In this document: positions 26,722 through 35,367 of the stretch, one piece after another | How the letters are laid out: every line of letters begins with the position of its first letter | Numbering within the stretch: the first letter of the stretch is position 1 | Assembly: GCA_013426805.1 (NCBI GenBank) | Contig: JACDZG010000005.1 | Coordinates: 57,428 to 121,427, forward strand | Source of the DNA: Chromatiaceae bacterium | GTDB taxonomy: Bacteria; Pseudomonadota; Gammaproteobacteria; Chromatiales; Chromatiaceae | Direction: 5' to 3' | DNA length: 64,000 nt | Made by a program: the position numbers and the translations under genes | Notes under the pieces: model-generated | What the model saw: only the letters and a program-made list of their open reading frames with translations | Databases searched by the model: none | What the model was told of the DNA's origin: nothing

Positions 26722-28569
26722 ATGTCGTCAACAAGGGGAAAGATCCTGCCATTTAAATCACGTACTGAAGTGGCCGCTGCCGAAGCGGTCCGGGGTGAAG
26801 CACCGGTCGATCCACGCATCGCCGCCGCCCTATCCTGGTGTGCGGCGCATGGCGAAGGTGATCTGACGCTGGCGATCCCGTTTTCGTTGCCAACGGCGCA
26901 ACTGCAAGCCCTCTTGGCGAAACCAGGGGTTTTGAGCGTTCTCGTTGCGCCTCCGACGGACCCTGGTCTGTCAGCGGAGCAGGTCGGCGCGTTCTTGCCC
27001 GCGGAGTTTTCGTGGTGTCTGCCGCCGCGGATGGCGCGGCGAATCGTCTATATCGGCGGTCGTGACAGCATCACGGCGCGGATGATCCGCACCGCGTTGC
27101 GTGGCGGCGTCAGGAGTATGGTGTTCTGGGATCTCGACCGCTGGAGTTCCCGGTCGCTCCTGTTCATGGCGATGTACAAGGTTCTCAGCAAACTCTGGTC
27201 GTTGGGCTTGATTGTGCTGTCCCGGGTGGGCGCGGTCATGCCGGGCCGAGCGGCCTTGCTGGAAGGGATCGCCCGTTATCGGTTGACGCGGTTGCTGGAC
27301 TCAACGCATTACTTACTGCCGGCCCCGGATGCGCCCGTCCCTGGCCGTATCGTCATGGCATGCCCGACTTTGGTCGCGGGCGGTGCCGAGCGCCAGATTG
27401 TGAATACCGTTCTCGGCCTGTGCCGCAGCGGAGATGCGGACGTGACCGTGCTCGTTTCCCACCTGTTTTCGCCGCCTGGGAATGATTTCTTTTTCGAACA
27501 ACTTGTCACCGCCGGGGCGGACGTCCAGGAAGTGCAGGGGCCGATGAGTCATCTGGACGCCTGGGATCGCCACGAGTCCCAGCCGGTCGCGCGTTTGACG
27601 CAACAACTTCGGCCCCTGCTGCACAAATTTCCGCCCGAGATCGCACAAGAGGTCGCGAACCTCTACATCACCTTCCGTGAGCTGCGTCCAGCCGTTGTTC
27701 ACGCCTGGCTGGACCACAGTTGTGTGTGTGCGGGTCTGGCGGCACTCATGGCCGGGGTGCCGCGGGTGCTGCTGTCTGGTCGCAATGTCAGTCCGGTCCA
27801 TTTTCCGTACATCCTGCAGCCATTCATGCGGCCCGCGTACCGGGCCATGGCGACTCGTCCGGAAACGGTCTATGTCAACAACAGTCATGGCGGGGCGGCC
27901 GACTATGGGGCCTGGCTCGGGCTTGATGACGCCCGCTTCCAGATCATTTACAACGGGCTCGACAGCGATGGGGTGACCCGCGCCGCGCCGGATCGGATCG
28001 CCGAGTTCAGGCAGCGCTACGGGATCCCCGAGCAGGCCAGGCTGGTCGGTGGGATGTTCCGCCTCTCGGCAGAGAAGCGCCCCGCACTCTGGGTCGACAC
28101 CCTGATCCGTCTGACTTCCGAGCGCGACGACATCCGCGGACTCTTGTTCGGGGCCGGTCCCTTGCAGTCCGACCTGGAGGCCAAGCTCGCCCAGGCCGGC
28201 CTCGGGGACCGCGTGCGCCTGGTCCCGCCGACCAAAGAGAGCATCCTGGCATTGTCCGCGTTCGACGTGCTGTTGCTGGCGTCCCGCTGGGAAGGAACGC
28301 CCAATGTCGTCATCGAGGCGCAGGCGGTCGGTACACCCGCGGTGGTATGCGGGGGCGGCGGTGCTCGGGAGGCCCTGCTGCATGGTGTCACCGGTCTGTT
28401 TGTCGAACAGCCGAATACGGCCGCGCTCGCCGCCGCGCTGTTGTCACTGTTGGACGATCCGGGATTGCGGCGGCGGTTCGGCAGCGCCGGTCCCGCGTTC
28501 GTGGCGGAACGGTTCGGTCTGGAGCGGATGGTCGCGGCGACCCTGGAGACCTATGGGTTTGCCCGGTGA
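26722..28569 (+). CDS. Glycosyltransferase family 4 with N-terminal extension
   Basis: 615 aa from ATG 26722; an in-frame TTG at 26647 would add 25 residues. The GT-B fold has the N-domain motif CPTLVAGGAERQIVNTVLGL and the nucleotide-sugar C-domain (GGMFRLSAEKRPALW, LLLASRWEGTPNVVIEAQAV, TPAVVCGGGGAREALLHGVT). The first ~190 residues are an extra region containing one strongly hydrophobic helix (near LLFMAMYKVLSKLWSLGLIV) and no domain I recognise. Divergent from the membrane-protein gene and probably co-transcribed with the amidotransferase 116 bp downstream. Confidence 0.88.
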   Translation: MSSTRGKILPFKSRTEVAAAEAVRGEAPVDPRIAAALSWCAAHGEGDLTLAIPFSLPTAQLQALLAKPGVLSVLVAPPTDPGLSAEQVGAFLPAEFSWCLPPRMARRIVYIGGRDSITARMIRTALRGGVRSMVFWDLDRWSSRSLLFMAMYKVLSKLWSLGLIVLSRVGAVMPGRAALLEGIARYRLTRLLDSTHYLLPAPDAPVPGRIVMACPTLVAGGAERQIVNTVLGLCRSGDADVTVLVSHLFSPPGNDFFFEQLVTAGADVQEVQGPMSHLDAWDRHESQPVARLTQQLRPLLHKFPPEIAQEVANLYITFRELRPAVVHAWLDHSCVCAGLAALMAGVPRVLLSGRNVSPVHFPYILQPFMRPAYRAMATRPETVYVNNSHGGAADYGAWLGLDDARFQIIYNGLDSDGVTRAAPDRIAEFRQRYGIPEQARLVGGMFRLSAEKRPALWVDTLIRLTSERDDIRGLLFGAGPLQSDLEAKLAQAGLGDRVRLVPPTKESILALSAFDVLLLASRWEGTPNVVIEAQAVGTPAVVCGGGGAREALLHGVTGLFVEQPNTAALAAALLSLLDDPGLRRRFGSAGPAFVAERFGLERMVAATLETYGFAR

Positions 28570-28685
28570 TCCGCGGCAGCCCGATACACCGGCCCCGAAA
28601 TCCCGTTACCATGCGCGTTTGACGGAAGTCGCCTCACTCGCGGCGACCCGGCGCTCAAGACAACACGTGGAGATGCGGTGACGGC

Positions 28686-30527
28686 ATGTGCGGCATAGCA
28701 GGTATTTTGACCGAATCCGGGGGCTTCGATGCCGATGCGTTGCGTCGCATCGTGACCGATGTGCGCGATTCCATGGTGCATCGGGGGCCGGACGCCGCGG
28801 GGGTCTGGGTCGACCCGGACGGCGGTTGCGCCTTGGCCCATCGGCGGCTGTCCATCATCGACCTCTCCGCCGAGGGGCGTCAGCCGATGGGCAACGCGGA
28901 CGGATCGGTGCAGGTCACCTTCAACGGCGAGATCTACAACTACGAGGGGTTGCGTGACGACCTGGTCGCTCAGGGTCACTGCTTCCACTCGCATACCGAT
29001 ACCGAGGTCATTCCGCACCTCTTCGAGACCTTCGACCCTGCCCGGGTGACACAGCTTGATGGCATGTTTGCTTTCGGTGTCTGGCATCGCGCGAGCCGCC
29101 GTCTGCTGCTGGCCCGTGACCCCTTCGGCAAGAAGCCTCTGTATTATGCCCAGGGGCCAGGCTGGTTCGCCTTCGCTTCCGAGTTGCAGGCGCTTACCCG
29201 GATGCCGGGGTTCGACGCGACCATCGATCAGGACGCGTTGGCTTATTATCTGTTGCTCCAGTACGTCCCCGCGCCCTTCAGCATCTACCGCTCGGTGCGC
29301 AAGCTCCTGCCTGGTTCCACCCTGGTGGTGGACACCGATGGCGGGACCATTCGGGTGCGCGAGCCGCAACGCTACTTCAGTTTCACACCCACCGAGCCGC
29401 GGGGTGCGGGCGGACCGTCCTATGCCGAGCGCGAGGAAGAACTGCGCTTACGGGTCCGGGAGGCGGTGCGCAAACGGCTGATGAGCGACGTGCCGCTGGG
29501 GGCCTTTCTCTCCGGCGGTGTGGATTCGGCGTTGGTGGCCGCGATGGTCACGCAAGAGCTGGGTCGGCCCTTGAGCACCTTCTCCATCGGCTTCGGCGGG
29601 ACCACCGAGACCGAGCACCGGTATGCCAGGGACGTGGCGCAGCACCTCGGAACCGATCACCACGAGGAGATCCTGAGCCCGGATGCATTGCAACTCGTTC
29701 ATGAGATCGCCGACCGGCTGGATGAACCCAATGGGGATTCCTCCTGTCTGCCGACCTACCTGCTGTCGCGCTTCACCCGCGCGCAGGTCACCGTGGCGCT
29801 CTCCGGGGACGGCGGCGACGAACTGTTTGGCGGCTATGGACGCTATCGCGACACGCTGATGGAGCAGGGCAGTCGCGTCCAGCGGCTGGTGCGCGCAGTG
29901 CGCAACCGGCGCGCCGCCACCCCGGCGGACGGCTACCTGTCCCCGCGGTGGCTGATCTTTCAGCCCGAGCAGGTCGGCGCACTCACCGGTGGGCTGCCCG
30001 CCGCCGTCGCGCACTCCCTGGCGGACTGGCGAGTGCTGCTCAATGATCCCGGCCCGCCGCTGATGCATCGGATGCGCGCCCTGGACGCCGAGACCTATTT
30101 GCCGGGGGCGGTCCTGCCCAAGGTCGACCGCATGAGCATGCAGGTTTCACTGGAAGTCCGCTGCCCACTGCTCGATCGCGACGTCGCCGCGCTGGCGCAG
30201 GGGATGCCGCTGTCCGCCTGCTGGCGGCCGCCGGCTGAAACCAAACGCATCCTCAAGGATCTGGCGATCCGCTACCTGCCGGCGGAGTGGATGCATCGGC
30301 GCAAGATGGGATTTGGATTGCCGTCGAGCGCCTGGTCGAAGGAGGCGACGCTGGATCTGGCCCGCGACCTGCTGCTCGCACCGTCCAGTCGACTCGGCGG
30401 CCTGCTCGATGTCGCGGCGTTGCGCGGGCTGGTGGAACATCAGGCGCGACCCGGCTGCTTCTCTGTTTATCAGGTGTGGCCGCTGTTGATTCTGGAACTC
30501 TGGCTGCGCCGGGCGATGAGCGGTTAG
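28686..30527 (+). CDS. asnB: Asparagine synthetase-like glutamine amidotransferase (glycan locus copy 1)
   Basis: 613 aa with complete AsnB architecture. Cys2 of MCGIAGIL is the glutaminase nucleophile; HRGPDAAG and NGEIYNYE follow. The synthetase domain has the PP-loop SGGVDSALVAAM and LSGDGGDELFGGYGRY. AsnB paralogues inside polysaccharide loci often amidate uronic acid sugars rather than aspartate, so the substrate is left open. A second copy lies at 42078, only moderately similar. Confidence 0.92.
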   Translation: MCGIAGILTESGGFDADALRRIVTDVRDSMVHRGPDAAGVWVDPDGGCALAHRRLSIIDLSAEGRQPMGNADGSVQVTFNGEIYNYEGLRDDLVAQGHCFHSHTDTEVIPHLFETFDPARVTQLDGMFAFGVWHRASRRLLLARDPFGKKPLYYAQGPGWFAFASELQALTRMPGFDATIDQDALAYYLLLQYVPAPFSIYRSVRKLLPGSTLVVDTDGGTIRVREPQRYFSFTPTEPRGAGGPSYAEREEELRLRVREAVRKRLMSDVPLGAFLSGGVDSALVAAMVTQELGRPLSTFSIGFGGTTETEHRYARDVAQHLGTDHHEEILSPDALQLVHEIADRLDEPNGDSSCLPTYLLSRFTRAQVTVALSGDGGDELFGGYGRYRDTLMEQGSRVQRLVRAVRNRRAATPADGYLSPRWLIFQPEQVGALTGGLPAAVAHSLADWRVLLNDPGPPLMHRMRALDAETYLPGAVLPKVDRMSMQVSLEVRCPLLDRDVAALAQGMPLSACWRPPAETKRILKDLAIRYLPAEWMHRRKMGFGLPSSAWSKEATLDLARDLLLAPSSRLGGLLDVAALRGLVEHQARPGCFSVYQVWPLLILELWLRRAMSG

Positions 30528-30618
30528 GCGGTTTCACGTCAGTGTCTCGATTGGAACTGCTGTCGGTACCCGACCCTAGGCGTCCATGCGCATGACCGCG
30601 GCGGGGGGGCGCGACCTG

Positions 30619-33600
30619 TCAGTCCCGCCACTCCTCATGGGCCAGCGGCAGGCTGTTGAGCAAGTCTCGATAGTGCGGCCATTGCGGCATCAGGCTGTCC
30701 AGCAGGGCCGTGAATCGCTCATCATGGTGTCGCTCCACCAGGTGAGTCAGCTCATGGGCCACGATGTACTCCAGACACTGCACCGGCTTCTTGGCCAGTT
30801 CCAGATTGAACCAGACGCGGCGCGTGGCCGGGTTGCAGCTCCCCCAGCGGGTCTTCATGCGCTTGATGCCCCAGTCGGCGACCTGCACCCCCAGGGCCGA
30901 CTGCCACGTATCCAGCAGCGGCGGGACCAGCGCCTTGAGTTGCTCGCGGTACCAGCGCACCAGGATGGCCTCCCGCTGCGCCGCGTCGGTGCCGGGGCGT
31001 TCGAGTAGGCGCGTCGCTTCGGCCTCGATCGCGTAGCTGTCGCGACCGTCGCCATCATCGAGACCGCCCGGGGCCTGCGCCGCCGCATGGGCCTGCTGGA
31101 GCGCCGTGCGGATTGCCAACCGCACCCGCTTGGCCTTCATGGTGCTGTCGTGCCAGCCATCCATGCGGCTGGCCTCGATCGCCGCGTCCACCGCCAGAGC
31201 GAGCCCCTCGTCCTGGCCCAGATTGTTGTAGAGCGCCCGTTGGGCCGCGGTCTTCACGTTCGGAGGATAGCCGCCCGGACCACCACCCGACAGCGTCGCA
31301 TCCCTGGTCAGCTTGGCGATTTTTTCCAGGTAGTCCTTGTAGGTCAGCATCCCCTTGCGCCGCTGCTCGATCAGGGCATCCAGGAGCTTGGACATCTTCT
31401 CATAGTAGGCCGGGTCGACCGGGGTCTCGTTGACGATGATCCGGCGGACGTTATTCTCGATGGTCTCCGCCACCGCGCCCTCGCTCTTGCGGAGACCCTT
31501 GGGTAGCGCATCCACCGCCTCGGGGCCGCGCTCGCAGATCAACGCGATCAGGCTCAGGTCGTCGAAATCGGAGATTGTCTCGCTCTCCTGCGCGCGGATG
31601 TAGGTGTCGATCAGGTGCCGCATGGCCGGCTCGAACGCCTTCAGATCGATGTAGTCGCCACTGTTGCGCTTGACCGTCGCGCTGACCTTGGCGAAATGAT
31701 CCACCTCATCTTTGATCTGCTCGATCTCATCGATTCTGTAACCGGCCGCGGCGAGCTCGTTGGCGATGCTTGCATAACTGCGCAGCAAGGTGCCCACGAA
31801 CTTGTAGAGCTTCACCCGTTTGGGTTCGTTGTCCTTGAGTTGCCCGGCATTGCCCGACTCCTTGGCGCAGAACCAATGGAAGTAATCCAGTTCTTCGCGC
31901 GGTGCCTCCACCGGCTCACACAGGGCCTTGACCGCCTCGCGGGCCTCTTCCAGGTCCTCGCGCGCCTCGGCCAGCCGATCCTTCAGCAAGCCCTGCACGT
32001 CGGCCTTGTCATAGGCATCGAAGGCGCCGCTGGTGTAGTCTTCGACCGCCCCTTCCAGACGCTTGAACAGGTCCTTGTAGTCGATGATGTAGCCATAATC
32101 CTTGCTCATGCCGTCCAGCCGGTTGACCCGGCAGATGGCCTGGAACAGGCCGTGGTCCTGCATCTGTTTATCGATATAAAGATAGGTTGCCGCGGGAGCA
32201 TCGAAGCCGGTGAGCAACTTGTCCACGACGATCAGCAGCTTCATCTGGCTCGGGGCATCAATGAATTGCTTTTTTGCCTCCCGCTCGAACCGCTCCGCTT
32301 TCTTGATGGCGGCCTCGGGCGGCTCGTTGAACCAGTCCGCCAGCATCTGCTGATAGACCTGGTACTTGAACAAGTTGTCCGTCTCGCCGGTACCGGTCGT
32401 CTCGCCCTTGCTGTCGGCGACGGTCGGTGCATAGCTCGTGATGATGGCGCACCGGCCATTGAGTTCCGAACGCGCGAACAGTTCGTAGAACTTACATGCC
32501 TCGTAGATGCTGCCCGCCACCAGCATGGCATTGCCATGGCCGTCCATCAGCCGGGGCTTGGTATTCATATCGAGCAGGATATCGGCGACGATCTGTTCCA
32601 GTCGGCCCCGACTGGACAGCACCCGCTGCATGGTCCCCCACTTCTGCTTGAGTTGCGCCTTGGCCAGGTCGTTCAGGCCTTGGGTCTTGGTCTCGAACCA
32701 CTGGTCGATCTTGCCTTTGTTGGTCAGGGTCTGATCGATGTCCCGCGCCTCGTAGCGCAGGTCCAGTACCACGCCCTCGCGGACCGCCTGATCGAATTTG
32801 TAGGTGTGGATGTAGCGGCCGAAGACCTCGATGCTACGCGCCTTGTCGGACTTGAGCAGCGGGGTGCCGGTGAAGCCAATGAACAGAGCATTGGGCAGCA
32901 GCGCCTTCATCGCCTGGTGCAGGTCGCCGGACTGGGTACGGTGGCATTCATCCACGAACACATGGATGTCGCCCTTGGCCTTGAAGTTGGCCGGTACCTT
33001 CCGGATGGCCTCGATGAACGCCTTGGCCCCGTCCTCGCCCGGTGCCTCATCGTTTCCTTGCCGACCAAACTTGTGCACCAGCGAGCAGATCAGGGGTTCC
33101 TCGGTGCCGTTCAGCGTATCGATCAGGTCCGCTCCGCTGGTCGTGCGATAAATGGACTCATTGACACCCTTGAACACCTTCTCGATCTGTTCGTCCAGTT
33201 CGGTGCGGTCCGTGATGATGAGCACCCGAGCGCCGGGGCAGTTCTCCAATATCCACTTGGCCAACCAGACCATGGTCAGCGACTTGCCGCTGCCCTGGGT
33301 GTGCCAGATGATCCCGCCCTCGCGCCGCCGGATGAACTCCTGGGCCTCCTTGACGCCGAAGAACTGGTTCTGGCGGCACAGCTTCTTGATGCCCGCGTCG
33401 AATACCACAAAGTCGTGCATCAACTCCAGCAGCCGCGCCTTGGTGCAGACCTGCAACAGGTGCCGGTCCAGCCCGTTCGGCTCGGCCGCCCAGAGGCCGG
33501 TGTCCTCTACCCACCGCAGGTAATAGGTCTCCGGCGTCTCGACCGTGCCGTAGCGCATCCCCTCACTGTCGCTCCCTGCCATCACCCACTGCATGGTCGA

Positions 33601-34143
33601 GAAGAAGGGCTTGATGAACTGCTTCTGCTGGTTGTCCAGGTTCTGGCGGATACCCTCGGCCAGCGAGACCGTGGAGCGCTTCAACTCCAGGATGGCCACC
33701 GCAATGCCGTTGATATAGAGCACGATGTCCGGCCGCTTGGTGCTTGCCTTGGCATCCGCGCCCTTCACCGTCACCTCCTCGGCAATAGCGAAATGATTGT
33801 TCTGCGGGTCTTTCCAGTCGATCAGCCAGACCGTGACCTTGTTCTCGCCCGCCCCCGGCTGGACCTTCACCCCATAGCGCAGCAGTTCATAGACTGCCCG
33901 GTTGCGGTCGTAGAGGCACTTGCTGGTATCCGACGCCACGCGGTTCAGTTCATGCAGCGCCCGTTTGATGAGGGTCTGGCTCACGCCTTGCTTCTTGAGC
34001 CAGGCGGTGAGGATTTCTGGCTCGATGTTGGCGTTTGCCGGTCGGTTGCTCCAGTCGCCCAGATAGTCATACCCCAAGCGGTCGCAAAACAGTGTAACGA
34101 CGCGTGCTTGGGTGTTCTTCTCGACTTGGCCGACGTTGCTCAT
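30619..34143 (-). CDS. hsdR: Type I restriction endonuclease subunit HsdR fused to a YgjP-like metallopeptidase domain
   Basis: 1174 aa. The nuclease core is D139 with E153-x-K155 (RPDIVLY, ILELKRS). The SF2 motor has Walker A GSGKS (284-288), DECH (398-401) and GFTGTPLL. The HsdR C-terminal helical region follows. The last ~150 residues form a separate domain with RMKTRWGSCN and AHELTHLVERHHDERF (HExxH at ~1130-1134), the signature of YgjP/DUF45 zinc proteases. ATG 34143 overlaps the HEPN stop (ATGA). HsdR cleaves unmethylated DNA after ATP-driven translocation; what the protease domain does is unknown. Confidence 0.95.
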   Translation of the reverse strand: MSNVGQVEKNTQARVVTLFCDRLGYDYLGDWSNRPANANIEPEILTAWLKKQGVSQTLIKRALHELNRVASDTSKCLYDRNRAVYELLRYGVKVQPGAGENKVTVWLIDWKDPQNNHFAIAEEVTVKGADAKASTKRPDIVLYINGIAVAILELKRSTVSLAEGIRQNLDNQQKQFIKPFFSTMQWVMAGSDSEGMRYGTVETPETYYLRWVEDTGLWAAEPNGLDRHLLQVCTKARLLELMHDFVVFDAGIKKLCRQNQFFGVKEAQEFIRRREGGIIWHTQGSGKSLTMVWLAKWILENCPGARVLIITDRTELDEQIEKVFKGVNESIYRTTSGADLIDTLNGTEEPLICSLVHKFGRQGNDEAPGEDGAKAFIEAIRKVPANFKAKGDIHVFVDECHRTQSGDLHQAMKALLPNALFIGFTGTPLLKSDKARSIEVFGRYIHTYKFDQAVREGVVLDLRYEARDIDQTLTNKGKIDQWFETKTQGLNDLAKAQLKQKWGTMQRVLSSRGRLEQIVADILLDMNTKPRLMDGHGNAMLVAGSIYEACKFYELFARSELNGRCAIITSYAPTVADSKGETTGTGETDNLFKYQVYQQMLADWFNEPPEAAIKKAERFEREAKKQFIDAPSQMKLLIVVDKLLTGFDAPAATYLYIDKQMQDHGLFQAICRVNRLDGMSKDYGYIIDYKDLFKRLEGAVEDYTSGAFDAYDKADVQGLLKDRLAEAREDLEEAREAVKALCEPVEAPREELDYFHWFCAKESGNAGQLKDNEPKRVKLYKFVGTLLRSYASIANELAAAGYRIDEIEQIKDEVDHFAKVSATVKRNSGDYIDLKAFEPAMRHLIDTYIRAQESETISDFDDLSLIALICERGPEAVDALPKGLRKSEGAVAETIENNVRRIIVNETPVDPAYYEKMSKLLDALIEQRRKGMLTYKDYLEKIAKLTRDATLSGGGPGGYPPNVKTAAQRALYNNLGQDEGLALAVDAAIEASRMDGWHDSTMKAKRVRLAIRTALQQAHAAAQAPGGLDDGDGRDSYAIEAEATRLLERPGTDAAQREAILVRWYREQLKALVPPLLDTWQSALGVQVADWGIKRMKTRWGSCNPATRRVWFNLELAKKPVQCLEYIVAHELTHLVERHHDERFTALLDSLMPQWPHYRDLLNSLPLAHEEWRD

Positions 34144-34562
34144 GGGATGCTCCGATCCTGATCGGGCGAGGTGGCGCTGGTGGCTGTCTTGTACTGCATG
34201 ATCGCATGCACAAATGACGCGGCCTGTTCCACAACCCAAGACGCCCGTTCCGACTCGACCGGCTCGCCGGTGTAGTCCGCGAGTAAGCGAATACGCTCGA
34301 TATGATTGAGCGATCGGCCGAGGGCGGCCGCAATCGTACCGGACTTCACCAGATGCTTGCCAAAGGCGGCGATCAGTCCGCTGTGAGTGCGGGTTTCGGC
34401 CGGATTCACCGGAGATTGGTGATGCAGCAGGGCCGCATGAGCGGCGTCGAACATTGCGTAATAAGCGCGATTGCAGGCACCCTCCCGATCACCGTCAGCC
34501 AACAACAGACGCGCGGACGCCAGGGCGCGATGCGCCTTGGCGAGATAGTCGTCCGGCGTCAC
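34140..34562 (-). CDS. HEPN domain protein
   Basis: 140 aa from GTG 34562, which overlaps the stop of the nucleotidyltransferase gene (GTGA). The HEPN fold shows in CNRAYYAMFDAAHAALL (30-46), THSGLIAAFGKHLVKSG (59-75) and a final helix. I do not see the canonical RNase motif R-x4-6-H; the nearest pairs are R32...H42 and R83-SLN-H87. It may therefore be a non-catalytic HEPN partner. Its 3' end overlaps hsdR by four bases, coupling it to the restriction subunit. Paired with the upstream MNT protein it forms an MNT/HEPN toxin-antitoxin-like unit. Confidence 0.88.
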   Translation of the reverse strand: MTPDDYLAKAHRALASARLLLADGDREGACNRAYYAMFDAAHAALLHHQSPVNPAETRTHSGLIAAFGKHLVKSGTIAAALGRSLNHIERIRLLADYTGEPVESERASWVVEQAASFVHAIMQYKTATSATSPDQDRSIP

Positions 34563-34906
34563 AGGCGGACCCCTTCTCGATGGATGTTCTCGATCAGGGC
34601 CGGGTTGCTGAACTGCTCGGGATGCGCCCACTCGTCCTCCCAGAACGGGATGGCCTCGATCACGATGCCCGTATCCAACAGCACGTCGAATGCAATGTCC
34701 GCCATCTTCAGAGCCTGATCTACCCGATTCCCCGGAGCGCCATGAAGCACAACCGCGAGATCGACGTCGCTGTCCTCGCGATGGGTCCGGCGTGCACGAC
34801 TGCCGAAAAGAAAGGCGTCGGTCACGTCAAACTCAGCCGCGATCCGACCAATAAAACAACGCACGGCAAATTCTGCTTCCTTGCTTAAGTTGACGCTGGT
34901 AATCAT
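34559..34906 (-). CDS. MNT-type nucleotidyltransferase domain protein
   Basis: 115 aa. The pol-beta fold motif GSRARRTHREDSDVDL gives G35-S36, then after ten residues D47-V-D49, the metal ligands, so it appears catalytically intact. Minimal nucleotidyltransferases of this type AMPylate or otherwise neutralise the HEPN partner in MntA/HepT-like pairs. ATG 34906 is chosen; GTG 34945 would add 13 residues. It sits directly after the broken RelE-like toxin and overlaps the HEPN gene. Confidence 0.88.
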   Translation of the reverse strand: MITSVNLSKEAEFAVRCFIGRIAAEFDVTDAFLFGSRARRTHREDSDVDLAVVLHGAPGNRVDQALKMADIAFDVLLDTGIVIEAIPFWEDEWAHPEQFSNPALIENIHREGVRL

Positions 34907-34946
34907 AGTGTGCAACTCTCGCTTGTCGGTTATTTCATCACTCACG

Positions 34947-35051
34947 TCAAGATTCTTGAATCCACTCTTTCCTGAATACTGTAGGCGCCGACGGATCGAG
35001 CTTACGCCATTCGCTTAGTGCATCCGGGAGAAACCCCAGTTCATAGGTCAT
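34947..35051 (-). pseudogene. Truncated RelE/ParE-family toxin remnant
   Basis: An ATG at 35051 overlaps the end of the antitoxin gene and starts MTYELGFLPDALSEWRKLDP, a near-textbook N-terminus of RelE-type toxins. After about 21 residues the similarity stops; the frame continues with SAPTVFRKEWIQES and ends at 34947. The missing ~60 residues would hold the catalytic part, so the toxin should be inactive. The MNT gene starts just beyond, suggesting the deletion happened when the MNT/HEPN pair was joined here. Confidence 0.75.
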
Positions 35052-35295
35052 CCAAAGACACCTTGAGGATCGCCTGGCCGTCGTTCAGGCGGGTGTTTGT
35101 CAGGGCATTCAGTTCCAGGTCGTCTATGCGTTCCATCAGCGCCTCCCACGCCTCAGCGGGCACGCAGTAAAACGCCGGTTCGTTGCGGTTGAGGATGGCC
35201 ACCGGAAAAACGTCGCCGGCCGCGACGGTGCCCATGGGGTTCCTCTTCAACTCAGAGACGCTCGCGGTGGTTTGCGCCAGGACGATGCGTGTCAT
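35041..35295 (-). CDS. Phd/YefM family antitoxin (partner toxin broken)
   Basis: 84 aa from ATG 35295. ASVSELKRNPMGTVAAG is the DNA-binding segment of Phd/YefM antitoxins, followed by FPVAILNRNEPAFYCVPAEA and a C-terminal toxin-binding helix. Such proteins repress their own operon and neutralise a RelE toxin. The toxin gene overlapping its 3' end is truncated, so it is now an orphan, possibly retained as a repressor. It lies between hsdS and the MNT/HEPN pair. Confidence 0.87.
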   Translation of the reverse strand: MTRIVLAQTTASVSELKRNPMGTVAAGDVFPVAILNRNEPAFYCVPAEAWEALMERIDDLELNALTNTRLNDGQAILKVSLDDL

Positions 35296-35367
35296 GTCAG
35301 CCTCCGAAGCCAGCAACAGCACTCAGGGTAGCACCCGCAACTGGTCTCGGACAGGCCCGGCTACGGC

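Noticed and set aside
31615..34161. An 848-codon open frame on the plus strand opposite hsdR
   Set aside because: It mirrors hsdR codons; hsdR has full nuclease, motor and protease motifs, while the antisense product is low-complexity with no domain.
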